Shown piece after piece: positions 12,187 through 22,595 of a DNA stretch of 64,000 nucleotides. This DNA is from Hypomyces perniciosus (Eukaryota > Ascomycota > Sordariomycetes > Hypocreales > Hypocreaceae). The first letter of the stretch is position 1; every line of letters begins with the position of its first letter. The position numbers and the translations under genes are program-made. Location: contig SPDT01000003.1 of assembly GCA_008477525.1 (NCBI GenBank), positions 496,001 through 560,000 on the forward strand, written 5' to 3'. The notes under the pieces are model-generated. The model searched no databases. It was given only the letters and a program-made list of their open reading frames with translations, and was not told where the DNA came from.

Positions 12187-14058
12187 ATGGCTTCTCTGGT
12201 GGTCTTCGTCTCTCTTGCAGGGACTCTCCTGTTCCGTCCTGTCGCTGCGCAAACCAACTGTGGTGGCGACTTATACGTTCCTGGCAGCCGCAACTTCACG
12301 CAGCAATGCTATAATGCCATCCAGGACTGCGTCACCAAGTTCCAGGCCGATCCGACTCTGGTCGACTGCAATGACGGCAAAGGCAACCTCTTCATGCAGC
12401 AGCAGGCCAATCTGCAAGCCGCAGGTTCGAACCGCAACAACGATCTCGTCATTGCGGTTCAGGACATGACCCAGCTTTGCGTCCTCTCTGGCACCACCAC
12501 TGCAACCTGGGGCTGGAGCGATAACCAGTGGTACTGGGTTGCCGCTCAGAGCGGCTGCTACACCACCGACCCCAGCCGAACCGACGTTGTTGCAACTCAC
12601 AATGCTCCGTTCTGCATCCAGAACCGTGATTCCTCCCTCCCTGACTGCTATCCCCAACCGGAAGCCACCAAGGGAGGCCCCCTGAAGGTCCTGAAGACGG
12701 CCAGGACCGTCAACGGATTCCACAACTCAGCTCGAGGGTGGAACACCTATGGCGTCCAGGCCCTCAAGAATGGCTCAGAGGTTGTCCCATCCTTCGCTGG
12801 ACAGTCCGGGTTGGACTACACCGAGCAGTTTGTCAAGACTCAGTGCGGCGTGCTCAGCCAGCCTGCGTTCAGGAACGCTGGATACGATCTCTGCAGTCTG
12901 GATTCCGGCTGGCAGGCATTCAACGAAGTCGACGAGTACGGTCGCCTGACTTACAACAGCACACGCTTCAACATGCCCGAGCTCGCCTCCTGGCTACACA
13001 AGCGAGGCCTGAAACTCGGCATCTACACCATCCCCGGTGTTCCCTGCGTTGCAAAGGACAAGCCCATCAAGGGCACCAAGCTCAAGGTCGGCGATGCCTG
13101 GAACGGAAACTACGACCAGATCTTCTGCGATTGGGACTTCAAGAAGGACGGTGTGCAGCAGTGGCATGACTCCGTTGTCGAGCTGTGGGCCTCGTGGGGC
13201 GTTGACATGATCAAGCTGGACTACCTCACTCCTGGAAGTCCCCAGAACGGCGCCAACTTGGTCTGCGACAACTCGGATGCCGCACGCATGTACCAGAAGG
13301 CCATCAAGAAGAGCGGCAGGCAAATCCGTCTTGATATCTCGTGGAAGCTCTGCCGAAACGAGACCTGGCTGCCCGTGTGGAGTGGTCTCGCCGAGTCGAT
13401 GCGAACCGACCAAGATCTTGACAACTATGGCACCAACACGCTGATGGCCTGGTCCGTCGGCCAGCGCGCCATTGAGAACTACCGCCAATACATCGGTCTT
13501 CAGGCCCAGCGCAACGTCCCCATCACCATCTACCCCGACTTGGACAACCTGTTCGTCGCCAACCCCGAGAAATTGGCCGGTGTGAACGACACCATCCGAT
13601 ACACCGTCATGAACCACTGGCTGGGAGCCGGAGCAAACCAGATCATCGGGGGTGATATGGAGCAGGTCGACGCGCTTGGCTTGAAGCTGACCACCAGCAA
13701 GCAGTCAATTACCGCTACCGACTTCTTCGCCAAGTATCCCATGCAGCCTCGTAACCCCGGCACTGGAGGCAACGCCGCCAAGCAGCTCCAGGCCTGGATC
13801 GGTGGTCCCTCTGACGGCAACAGGGAGGCCTACGTTCTGATTGCCAACTACGGCCCCGATCAGGGCCAGGGAGGCTTCGGAACTCAGCTGTACGGTCTGC
13901 AGAATGTGACTGTGTCTCTGGCTGATCTCGGCATCACTGGCACGTGGACTTTCACTGATATCTGGAAGGGCAATTCCTCCAGGGTTTCAAAATCCTACAC
14001 TGCTTACCTGGCTGAGGGTGCCTCCCAGCTCTTGCACTTGACCAAGTCTGGCTATTAA
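12187..14058 (+). CDS. Secreted GH27-type glycoside hydrolase (alpha-galactosidase-like)
   Basis: A single open frame of 623 residues without introns. Residues 1-21 are a hydrophobic signal peptide ending VAAQ. A cysteine-rich N-terminal segment of about 160 residues (repeated Cys, WGWSDNQWYWVAAQSGCY) precedes the barrel. The barrel starts at ARGWNTYG (about residue 180) and contains YDLCSLDSGWQ, LASWLHKRGLKLGIYT and VDMIKLDYLTPG. The aspartate of KLDY (about residue 345) is the expected GH27/GH36 nucleophile. SMRTDQDLDNYG (Asp near 408-410) is the likely acid/base region. A beta-sandwich C-terminal domain ends the protein. The N-terminal cysteine-rich region makes it longer than a minimal GH27 enzyme. 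Alpha-galactosidase activity is the default reading for the family; beta-arabinopyranosidase or another GH27 specificity is possible. It is likely extracellular and repressed by glucose if the CreA-like word upstream is real. Confidence 0.88.
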   Translation: MASLVVFVSLAGTLLFRPVAAQTNCGGDLYVPGSRNFTQQCYNAIQDCVTKFQADPTLVDCNDGKGNLFMQQQANLQAAGSNRNNDLVIAVQDMTQLCVLSGTTTATWGWSDNQWYWVAAQSGCYTTDPSRTDVVATHNAPFCIQNRDSSLPDCYPQPEATKGGPLKVLKTARTVNGFHNSARGWNTYGVQALKNGSEVVPSFAGQSGLDYTEQFVKTQCGVLSQPAFRNAGYDLCSLDSGWQAFNEVDEYGRLTYNSTRFNMPELASWLHKRGLKLGIYTIPGVPCVAKDKPIKGTKLKVGDAWNGNYDQIFCDWDFKKDGVQQWHDSVVELWASWGVDMIKLDYLTPGSPQNGANLVCDNSDAARMYQKAIKKSGRQIRLDISWKLCRNETWLPVWSGLAESMRTDQDLDNYGTNTLMAWSVGQRAIENYRQYIGLQAQRNVPITIYPDLDNLFVANPEKLAGVNDTIRYTVMNHWLGAGANQIIGGDMEQVDALGLKLTTSKQSITATDFFAKYPMQPRNPGTGGNAAKQLQAWIGGPSDGNREAYVLIANYGPDQGQGGFGTQLYGLQNVTVSLADLGITGTWTFTDIWKGNSSRVSKSYTAYLAEGASQLLHLTKSGY

Positions 14059-14856
14059 AGGCAGGGTGGAAAATACGGAAGAAGGGAAAGGCGGGCAGAT
14101 TGTAAATGTACAGAAGATGGAGAGTAGTGCATAGTGCTATTTACAATGTTTGTTCTTTACTTCATGAACCCATGACGTGAAAATTAAGTGCTGCCAAGCC
14201 CATGATCTCGGGGGCCCCATGCAGAGATCTCCATGCCGAGAACCCCATAACTACTGGATGCCCCATACCAAGAATTGAGCCGCATGCCGAGGGCCCAACG
14301 CCGAGAGCCCGATAGCGAATTTGATGTGGGGAGTCTGAGAACTTCCTTGTCTGCATACCTGTTATGAAGTAGGCCCTTTGGTGAGTTCTTCCATCACGAC
14401 ATTATGCTCTAGTTGTCTGATGTGAGGAAAATGGTGGTCAGTATTTCGATAAAGGACCTGATGGGCTGATACTTACTCAAAGTCCATTGAGTTTCAGTTA
14501 ATGTGTGCCATTAACAGTAGCGAGCTTGAGATTGAAACCAATGCCACTAATTAACTTAACCTTATAGGAAGCCAGTCTATGGCACCATGAATTCACCAGC
14601 TTGCAGCTGTACACCGTATGTGGAGTAACTCATGCACGTAGGTGCAATACAGAAGCATAATTATTCCGTCCATGCAGTGATTCACCACCTGCCAGCTGCC
14701 ACTTAACTGTCAAACTTTCAAGCCCACAAAATCATCTCCCACGCAAACCAAAACCTTAACTTTCTCTCATCAACCCACACAGAACAAGGTAAGTTAACAT
14801 CAGAATTAAGTTTCCGAAGGACAAAGTAAAACTTTCTAACATCAAGTATAAAGATC
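14059..14856. other. Intergenic between the GH27 and Fic genes
   Basis: No gene is seen. Around 14180-14310 there are imperfect repeats of a 'gccgag(a/g)(a/g)ccc'-like word. The final 150 bases are a CA/CT-rich leader for the Fic gene. Confidence 0.5.
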
Positions 14857-16044
14857 ATGGAGCCCCCCAAGCGTCCTGAACGTGAGCCACTTCGGCAACA
14901 CCCCAAACACAAACGCAAAGGCCTTGGAGAACTCTTCGATATTTCTACCACCATTCCCCCAGCAGCTGAACAAGATCCTCCGCCAAGTCCCATCAAAAGA
15001 CTCAAGATGTCTGGCGAACTCCGAAACACCATCAGGGCAAAGTGGCCGCTGCTGTCTCAATCAGAGACAAAGCCCATCTCTCTCACTATCCGGGCCGACA
15101 ACGTTTACCGAGTTTACGCAACAGATGATCAAGATCCTCAGAAATTGTTCGAGAAGGCGACTCGGTATCTTGACACCCTACGAGGGCTGACTCGAAGTGT
15201 TGAGCAAGACAAGGTTGTGGAGGATCAGATTCACGAGATGATGATCCACGCGATTTTTGGGAGCAACAGCATTGAAAGAGCCGGTCTGGGACTTGACGTT
15301 ACTCTACATCTCTGCCGGAAAATCCTCCAAGGAGAGCCTCTCCCGGACATTGATGATCGAGACCCGGAGTATCAGCAAAAGCTCATGGAGCTTTACAAAG
15401 TCGACTCGTCTCTCAAGGGAATGCCATTGCAGTACATCATGCGCGGCCGCCGTGAGATTGTCCAACACGTCAAGGCCTTTCAGCATCTCGTCCACCATTT
15501 CGTCATTCAGAACGAGGACATGACGGAGGATCTTATCAAAGAGACTCACAAAATCCTCTGCGACGGCACTTCCATCATTCAAGAAGACATGCCTGAAGTT
15601 CCGTCTGACAAGTACGCCGGGCAGTACCGAACAGTTGCTGTCGGAGCCGGAGGATCGATGTTTGTGGTTCCCAGCTCTGTTCCTCAAAAGATGCGAGAGA
15701 TGTGCGATGATCTCAAGAACGAGCTCGAGGAGGCGGAGTCCAAGGGAGCCATTGATCCTTTCTCCATTGGTTCCAAGTACTCGCTCCAATTTGTTCAAAT
15801 CCACCCATTCCAAGATGGCAACGGCCGACTTTGCAGAATGATTCTCAATGTCATCGTGTTTCGATACACCGGGATCTTTGTGTCGATTGGAGAACGAGAA
15901 GAAGACCGAAGCGACTACATGGCGATCAAGAAGCGAGCGTCGGCGGAGATGGAGGGACATGGTGAATATGCGACATTCATCTTGAAGAAAGGCATGCGCA
16001 GCATCCAGAAAATGAAGCAGAAGCTTCATGGAAAGAAGGCTTGA
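14857..16044 (+). CDS. Fic-domain protein (probable AMP/NMP transferase)
   Basis: A single-exon frame of 395 residues. The Fic active-site motif HPFQDGNGRLCR starts at His316 and is complete: catalytic His, Asp/Gly/Asn anion-hole residues and Arg. Family members transfer a nucleotide monophosphate, usually AMP, to hydroxyl side chains of target proteins. Upstream, GSNSIERAG (Glu at residue 140) resembles the N-terminal inhibitory helix motif (S/T)xxxE(G/N) of class II Fic proteins. The glutamate that blocks ATP is kept, but the residue after it is Arg instead of Gly/Asn. The N-terminus (residues 1-60) is basic and proline-rich, with no signal peptide, so a cytosolic or nuclear protein is likely. 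The target is unknown. The start is chosen because it is the first ATG in the frame and follows a clean leader. Confidence 0.9.
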   Translation: MEPPKRPEREPLRQHPKHKRKGLGELFDISTTIPPAAEQDPPPSPIKRLKMSGELRNTIRAKWPLLSQSETKPISLTIRADNVYRVYATDDQDPQKLFEKATRYLDTLRGLTRSVEQDKVVEDQIHEMMIHAIFGSNSIERAGLGLDVTLHLCRKILQGEPLPDIDDRDPEYQQKLMELYKVDSSLKGMPLQYIMRGRREIVQHVKAFQHLVHHFVIQNEDMTEDLIKETHKILCDGTSIIQEDMPEVPSDKYAGQYRTVAVGAGGSMFVVPSSVPQKMREMCDDLKNELEEAESKGAIDPFSIGSKYSLQFVQIHPFQDGNGRLCRMILNVIVFRYTGIFVSIGEREEDRSDYMAIKKRASAEMEGHGEYATFILKKGMRSIQKMKQKLHGKKA

Positions 16045-16209
16045 TTGTGTAGTTTAGTTTAGACAGTACCTAATGACTAAAGACTCTACGAGAATCCATC
16101 ATGGCATGTAAATCAAATTGCGTACATGAGCAGTCAAAATGTAGACCATAGTATTCAATAGATTTACGGAGTAACCAACTTCTTCTTTAATAATATTATA
16201 AGTTTCATC

Positions 16210-16685
16210 CTGCTTCCAAAGTCTTCATCCTCTACAGGCACTTGGGTTCTACTGTTCGAGATTTTTTTCTCCACGTCGCTCCCCAGTATATCTACGAGTT
16301 CTATATACAGATTGGGGCCACCCCTGTGCTATAAACATACGTTGAAATATATTCTGATATGCTGAATAAAATGAGTATCAAACCTCGGCCCTTTCTAAAA
16401 CTAAATGTAGCATTAGAGCAACAATATAGGCTTTTCAACGCCAAGTCTAGGTATCCAACGCGGGTACCCTTCCACCGGGCCCTCCTGGAACCTGGCCAAC
16501 ACTACCTGAGGCAGATTCAAAGCTACAATAAAACCCATATTATTATCGCGGCCTTATTCTGCTAGCAGGCCCTTCATATACCATTAGATTACCTAGAAAA
16601 GTATGAGCAGAACGAGTACTTACAAGTCTGGGTATCGATACAGCAGCTAGATAGAAGTTCGGAGAGTATTACAAAGAGACTCTGA
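16210..16685 (+). pseudogene. Decayed, internally deleted inverted copy of the membrane-hairpin gene
   Basis: Read on the plus strand, this stretch parallels the minus-strand gene at 17158-18780. From about 16242, LGSTVRDFF and APQYIYEFYIQIGATP match LGSAVRDLF and APQLIHDFFAQIGSTP, followed by a TAA at 16332. From 16359, LNKMSIKPR and VALEQQYRLF match LNKMRVKTR and VALEQQEGLF. After a residual exon-3-like word (ctcctggaacc) the copy jumps directly to SYNKTHIIIAALFC and, past a TAG at 16562, PLDYLEKYEQNE; these match SYNEARVVAAALFC and PLDYLGEHEQEE. The jump removes the whole hydrophobic hairpin region. Several stops and frame changes make it non-functional. Confidence 0.85.
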
Positions 16686-17157
16686 TTGATGGGCATAGGA
16701 GGCTCTAGCATAATCAAGAAAAATAATAAAATACTCGATTCTAAAAACCCGGGTAACAGGATTGCCACCCCAGAGAATTTAACGAACGGGAAGCAAGTCA
16801 TATATGGAGTAAGTACTACTATGATAATGCTGACTAACTTATTAAGTAACTTGTGTATTTAAACGGTGCAGACAAAGTGACCGCATATTAACCTGGCTCT
16901 TTGCTTTAAAACTCGCTTCCTCATCATCTCCGATACCCACAACGCCAAACCCCAAACCAAAGAAGACAACCCCTAGGATACGAAAGGTGAACTAGATACG
17001 AAGGAAGGTCTTATAATGACCGCTATGGGCTATGTATCATGGGTCTTGGCTGAAAGACATCACGGAACGTCACGGGACTTGTCATACGATCGGATTCATA
17101 TAATAAGGTCTTCTTCCCTACCTACTGAGTATGGAAGCTCAGAGATCTGATGTGTTG
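16686..17157. other. Intergenic between the relic and its parent gene
   Basis: No gene is seen. The stretch is moderately AT-rich and holds the shared 3' side of the tail-to-tail pair. Confidence 0.4.
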
Positions 17158-18780
17158 CTATGTCGACGCTGCTGCTTCCTCGCGGGTTTCCCATTCCAAC
17201 TGATTGTCCTGCATCATTTTGTGGACAATCTTACAAAGCTTTTCCTGGTCATGCCAGAGTTTTCTCAACCTGTCAATCAGAATCTCTTTACGGTACTCTT
17301 CACACTTTCCCATAGCCTCGACATCGACACCCAGGTTCGCGAGTATCTCTTCTTGCTCGTGCTCCCCTAGGTAATCCAATGGCATTTTAAGCACCTGGTG
17401 GCAGAACAAGGCCGCGGCAACAACACGGGCCTCGTTATAACTATTGCGCAAGTCTCGGATAGCTTTCTTGGCTAGATTCCAGTTGTGAATTGTTAGAAAT
17501 ATCTTCAGCGAGAATGTCGGATGCGTAACTGGCCTACCTTCACCAACGGCCTTCCTCTTTGCATCAATATCCTTGATGCCCTTTTGGCCAATCGCGCCAG
17601 CAGCCACGCCTCCAACTATTGTTAATGTCTCGATACCATAAACAACCAAGGCAATCCACCCTGCAGGATTCCACCAACAGGCAGTGGCAGTCATAGCCAT
17701 TATGCCTAGTGTGCATGCAATAGCGCCACGGCGTCGAATAGCTCGAGGTCTTTGATCGTCCTTGTATTTCTTCAAAAGCTGATCTGCAATGTGTTTCATC
17801 TCACCTTCTATGTTTCCGAGGCGGACAGGTGTTGAGTACATATCTTGGATAAGTTGGTACAGAGCTTGATTGCTCCAACCTGTAGTGAGTTGAAGGTTTA
17901 TCAGATGCAGCCCAGAGGAAATGTATAAACAGGACTAGAGTAAAACTCACGCTTCCCCTCGGAGAGTGTGTCTAGACGGTGCCGCCTAAGCATACGACGG
18001 CAGCTGTCTAGGGGCTGGCACATACGGTTCCAGGAGGCCTGGGTATCCTCCTGCTATTCAAGTCAGTATTATGTGGACCATTGTGAGCTTCCAAAATGGA
18101 GCTGAGGAAAGGATACCCACGCGCGGCACCCACGATCGGAATTGACTCGAGGTGAACAGCCCCTCTTGCTGCTCTAAGGCCACAGTCGGTACCACAGAAG
18201 ACCGAGTTTTAACCCTCATTTTGTTCAGAATACAGGCGTGGGTGTACTCCCTCTTCCACTTGTCGGGACACTCTCTGGGATACATGTTTATGGCATGGGG
18301 GGTGGACCCGATCTGGGCAAAGAAGTCGTGGATAAGCTGCGGAGCAATGTGCGTAAAAAGATCCCGAACAGCAGAACCCAATTGCCCATGGAGATCGTTT
18401 TGATCAGCATGAAGGCTTTGGAAGTCAACCTACAGTAACTTGTCAGTTTAGTCTCCCGCCTTGGGTCATAATGGCTGCCATATGGATGGCTACGCCAGGA
18501 AGCAGGACAATAGCTGTGAAGGAGGCATCACACTCACCTCCACTGGAACAAAGTGGTCCCTAGCATCTTCATCATTCACCTCGGAGATATCTGCTGCACT
18601 AACATCCCATTGTACCAAGATTCGGCTGAAATGACTGGCGAGCTCTTCATTGTAGTGTTTGCATCTCCCTCGTGGAGTGAAATGCCACGCCTGCAAACGA
18701 ACAACGAGGCGGTGCGGTATTGCGTCCGCACCCTGTCGTTCTCCGGTTTTGGCACCATAAGGGGGCGGTATGTCGCCCAT
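17158..18780 (-). CDS. Uncharacterised protein with a central membrane hairpin
   Basis: Four exons on the minus strand are inferred: 18780-18538, 18429-18121, 18053-17951, 17879-17158. Every join is in frame and gives 458 residues. I do not recognise a named family. The N-terminal ~230 residues are soluble and mixed in charge. A basic stretch (RPRAIRRRG) is followed by two hydrophobic segments, GAIACTLGIMAMTATACWW and WIALVVYGIETLTIVGGVAA, that form a hairpin. The last ~130 residues are charged and helical (LDYLGEHEQEEIL, RKLWHDQEKLCKIV). A possible upstream coding exon exists, because a good donor (GTAAGT) lies just 5' of the chosen ATG. The start is therefore less certain than the rest. An inverted decayed copy lies beyond its 3' end and a divergent membrane-protein gene beyond its 5' end. 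Confidence 0.7.
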
Positions 18781-19163
18781 GTTGATGAACTTACCGTGCC
18801 TCCGCTACGGATGCCGTTTCTTTGGGTGGTGCTGGATATCTTGGACGCGGATGAAATGTTGAAACTTCTAATGGTGGGAAAAAGAGAATCGTCTCCAATT
18901 TGAGCAGCGCAGCCCTCGGTGCCAACAAAGAGATGACGAGTCGCACACGTAATCATGGAAGATGATCGGGCGGTCATTCGCTGTTTGCTTTATGTGGCGT
19001 TGGGGGACTGCATGTTTGAATGGTCGAGTTCATGGGATGGTTACATTTAAACGCGGGAGGCCCATCATCACGTCAAACCAACATAGCTACCTTTTCAGGC
19101 ACTCGGTTTTGCTCCAACAACTCCAAATTCACTCGTTCGCTCTTCTTCTCCTGGCCACTGAGA
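18781..19163. promoter_or_regulatory. Shared divergent upstream region
   Basis: These 383 bases separate the starts of two divergent genes that both encode proteins with a membrane hairpin. The arrangement allows shared control. No specific operator can be named. Part of the left side might instead be an upstream exon of the minus-strand gene. Confidence 0.4.
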
Positions 19164-19972
19164 ATGACCGAAAGTGAAGTTAACCGAGGCTATCAACCTC
19201 TTCAAAGCCTGGTTCTCTGTGACTTATCCCAGAACCACGAGCTTCCATTAGCAGCCCCCAACGCCGGCATCTCTAAAGAGGATGGACGAGAGAGCTTCGG
19301 CATCCAGATCGATGCAGACTCTTGGGCCGAATTTGAGGTTTACAGGCGGTCAGCCAAATACTACATAGATCAGTATCTCGGCTGCCTCAAAATGGCCAAC
19401 GAGGAATCCAGCACAGTTATTATTTGCCATGGTTAGTAAGCAAGCTCCAGAACACGCACAAACAGCTGGTGTAACACCCATCAATAGGTGCACCTATCGT
19501 GAGAAACAGAGAGACGTGTCTGTTGAAAATATCACGGGACACTGCAATGCGTGATTTGCTTCGTATGGACCGGATCCTCGCCTCCGCCGCCGCAGCTTCT
19601 TCACAGGCCATCCCCTGTACCAGGACACAGGAGATGTAAGCTTCTTCAGTCCTCTTACCACAAGTTCACGAGCTAATAGTGATCCTCTCAAGCACTTCAG
19701 CGTGTGTTGTGTTCTCTTATGTCTCCTTTTTTGTTGCCACGAGCTTTACCCTCCCGGCCATCTCGATGTTTTGCGCGGGTATAGGGTTCCTACGTATGGT
19801 GGTTGAAAGACACTGGGTAGAAAGGATGGTTTTCAAGTGGTGCCAGAAGAAGATCCAAGACTTGAGGCAGTGTTTCGAGAAAGGGACCATTGAGGCGAAG
19901 CACGGGGGGCGTCTTGATGGAGTGGCATTCAGTGCTCTCGAGTCGTGGAAGGGAAGAAACACTGGATTATAA
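19164..19972 (+). CDS. Uncharacterised two-helix membrane protein
   Basis: Three exons: 19164-19431, 19488-19635, 19693-19972, giving 231 residues. The third exon requires the acceptor at CTCAAG (19691-19692), which keeps the frame open through the hydrophobic region. Residues 1-90 are acidic and soluble (DADSWAEFEVYRRSAKYYID). Residues about 91-135 are mixed (MRDLLRMDRILASAAAASS). Two hydrophobic segments follow (ACVVFSYVSFFVATSFTLPA and ISMFCAGIGFLRMVV), then an amphipathic tail (ERMVFKWCQKKIQDLRQCF). No catalytic motif or named domain is visible. It starts 383 bases from the divergent membrane-hairpin gene. Confidence 0.65.
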
Positions 19973-21215
19973 TCTTGTGTTGGCTATTCCCAGGACTTAC
20001 CAGCCTGATTATTGTGTTGTACGTACGAAGGAGGCTCATGTCAAACGACATGGCCAGTCTTGTTTTCGTCAGGGGTTGCAATATCGGGCTTACGCCACGC
20101 AATAAATCCGGCTGATGACGCCGTACACTGTACGAAGTACGAAGTACATACATAGTAGGATGTGGGGGAGGGGAACTGCACATTGATGGCATTGATGAAT
20201 CAGATTGTGTGCTCCAGGAGACAGACCACGAACACGCCATATTGCAAATATCAGATGCCAATTGCAAAAGTCAACTGAACATCTCGTGACGAAATGTAAC
20301 GGAGCTATGCTAAAAGCCCTCTAAAGACCTAAAGATGTTCCATGAACAAGTTGATCGATCCCGTGGCCCAAAGGATTGGATCCCCCAACTCCGCACCTTG
20401 AAGGCCAAGCCGCCTGCAAATTTGGAATTTAGAGAAGAAAGAAAAAAAAAATTGCAAGCGTTTCTTGGGCTGCGTTAGTGTCGCCGTTTTGGGCATTCCA
20501 TTACCTACAATAAACTCTTAGAAAACGTGCCACGAGCCTCGTGACGCACGCCATCTTTCATCAGAGGCCACTAAAAACCCACTAAGCGCCCACTAAATCC
20601 TCAGTAACGAACGCGCTGAGCTCCGTCCTCCAGTGCGGTGTCCATCGGATCCGCCCACCACAGCGGGCGGCTTCCAGCGGGTGCCCACCACCAAAGAGCC
20701 CTGAAGGGTTAAAAGAAGAAAAAAACTCACCACTCGACGCCACTCCAACATAGCGTTTTGCGGGGAAACCTGGTCTTACAGATGGATCTCATGATGTGGA
20801 CGCAACCAGGCCAAGGTCAGGGGCAAAACGTAATAGTTTTTTTTTTTCTCGGTCTGGTGACCACTTTTTCTGTTGCAGCTGTGACTTTGTTTTTTTGTTT
20901 TTAGCTGGGGAAGCTCCACGCCAAGCTTTGGAGCGTGCTGGTATAAGACATGTCTGTGTCCCTTCCAGGAATTCCGTGCCATCCATCATAAGCTACTCGG
21001 ACTCACACCATCCATCCATATCCTGTTCACTTGCTGTACGCTTTTTCGAAAGATAACGGAACCTCTCAAGACTTTAATTGCATACGAAGTAGAATTGTCT
21101 TGATTCGACTCTAAAAGCAACATCTCAACACCGTTGTTGTCAATTGACCACCCCTATCGACAACTACCTTACATACAATACATACAACACCATAATAACA
21201 ACAAACCTCGACATC
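19973..21215. other. Gene-free interval
   Basis: No gene is supported. It contains one member of the GTAC-centred palindrome family (gtacgaagtacgaagtac, about 20131-20148), poly-A and poly-T runs (20443 and 20836), and from about 21000 the leader of the DUF3602 gene. Confidence 0.5.
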
Positions 21216-21632
21216 ATGCCCTCCAACTACGTCTTCACCGAATCCTCCCCCTCAACAACCACTTACGTCCGCTCTGGTCGAGGCGGCGCTGGCAACACAT
21301 TCCGTGCCCCCGACCTCCCCGCATCAACCACCACTACCACTTCATCCTCCACCACAACAGCCGCTCCCCGACGCTTCTTCAGTGGTATCGGCGGTGCCGG
21401 CAACGTTCACGAGGCCCAACAACTGCGGCCGGCTCTCCTCCGCTCCCTCGAAGGCACCACCGACCAGAACCCCCCCGTAGGCCACTGCGGCCGGGGCGGC
21501 GCTGGCAATGTCTACCGCCGAAAGACTAGCGATGCGAGCAGCATTTCCAGCTCAGGGAGCGATGCCAGCTCGGTGAGCGACAAGGCCAAGATGTGGGCTG
21601 CGCGAGTGAGCAGCTCCTTTACCAGGAACTAA
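21216..21632 (+). CDS. DUF3602 family protein (GRGGAGN repeats)
   Basis: A 138-residue single-exon protein. Three copies of the G(R/I)GGAGN motif (SGRGGAGNTF, GIGGAGNVHE, GRGGAGNVYR) identify the fungal DUF3602 family. The motifs are joined by Ser/Thr/Pro-rich low-complexity linkers, and the C-terminus is serine-rich with a short amphipathic end (KAKMWAARVSSSFTRN). It is predicted to be disordered, with no signal peptide or membrane helix. The start at 21216 is the first ATG after an ATG-free leader. The molecular function of the family is not established. Confidence 0.85.
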   Translation: MPSNYVFTESSPSTTTYVRSGRGGAGNTFRAPDLPASTTTTTSSSTTTAAPRRFFSGIGGAGNVHEAQQLRPALLRSLEGTTDQNPPVGHCGRGGAGNVYRRKTSDASSISSSGSDASSVSDKAKMWAARVSSSFTRN

Positions 21633-22160
21633 GCGAGGATGAATGAAGCAATTCATCACTGTAACGACTTATTCTCTCTTCTCTTTTCTGTTGTTTTACG
21701 AACTCTATCCAATTGGGATGGATCACGAATGGTGGGGAAAGCGACTGGTGTTTATTTGGGATGGGATGATTATACCCGCATGTTAAACCCATTGATGGAG
21801 TCAACATGCTTTTGCATCTCACATTCTGGTAGAGAATTGATATGCGGCAATGAAAATACGGTGTAGCTATAGAAAGGGAAAGCATCTATCCATCTATGCA
21901 TATACTATTACATGCTTGATTAAAAAATGACAAACTTTTATAATATTTAAATACCTCTCTCTACAACGGAAATGGGCATACGTCTCTTCAGTCTTGGCTG
22001 TGGTTGAATTCTACACTACGAAGTAGGTACACATTGTTCGAAAAAAAAAAAAGAAAAAAAATCTTTGCCGGCAAAATCATAATCGCATTTAGAGCAAAAA
22101 AGAAGGTCGCGACATGCGTCCCTCAGCCATGAGGGAAAAATGCAAAAAGAAAAGATCTCA

Positions 22161-22233
22161 AGGTCCTAGAGGGAGTCGAACCCTCGCTGGCGGAATCAGA
22201 ATCCGCAGTCATAACCGTTAGACCATAGAACCT
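22161..22233 (-). tRNA. tRNA-Gln (anticodon CTG)
   Basis: On the minus strand the sequence begins AGGTTCTATGGTCTAACGG and ends GAGGGTTCGACTCCCTC plus AGGACCT. The acceptor arms AGGTTCT/AGGACCT pair with one G-T wobble. The anticodon stem GCGGA/TCCGC encloses loop TTCTGAT, giving CTG. The T-arm contains GGTTCGA. No intron. Confidence 0.93.
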
Positions 22234-22505
22234 CTGATTGGATGAAAACCAAGTTAGCATAATCCCTTCATAGAGGAAGACGAATCAGGCCACTGCACAC
22301 CGTAGAAATGAAAGGAACCCAACATACCTAGTACCTAAACTGAGGTTGAATACAACAAAAAAAAGGGTTCAATGTCAAGGCTGTATTGGCCTCGTATTTC
22401 AATTTCGAGCACAACCAACGAGCACAACAAGCAGAAATAGCCACACACATCGATCAGCAAGGCAAAAAGAAGAAGAACAAGAAACAGGTTCGAAGAGCAA
22501 AAAGA

Positions 22506-22595
22506 TGATCTCGCCCGGGCTCGAACCGGGGACCTTTTCGGTGGCGTCAACTGAAGTTGTTAACGAAATGTCATGACCAACTAGACCACGAGACC
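22506..22595 (-). tRNA. tRNA-Val (anticodon AAC) with intron
   Basis: On the minus strand it begins GGTCTCGTGGTCTAGTTGG, the typical start of fungal tRNA-Val, and ends GGTTCGAGCCCGGGCGAGATCA. The acceptor arms GGTCTCG/CGAGATC pair with one wobble. The anticodon stem TTTCG/CGAAA encloses TTAACA, giving AAC. About 16 bases inserted one position 3' of the anticodon are a canonical tRNA intron. The mature length is about 74. Confidence 0.92.

Noticed and set aside
12271..13820. Several long open frames (up to about 200 codons) antisense to or out of frame with the GH27 gene
   Set aside because: They are shadows of a highly codon-biased gene. The sense frame has a complete signal peptide and glycosidase motifs.
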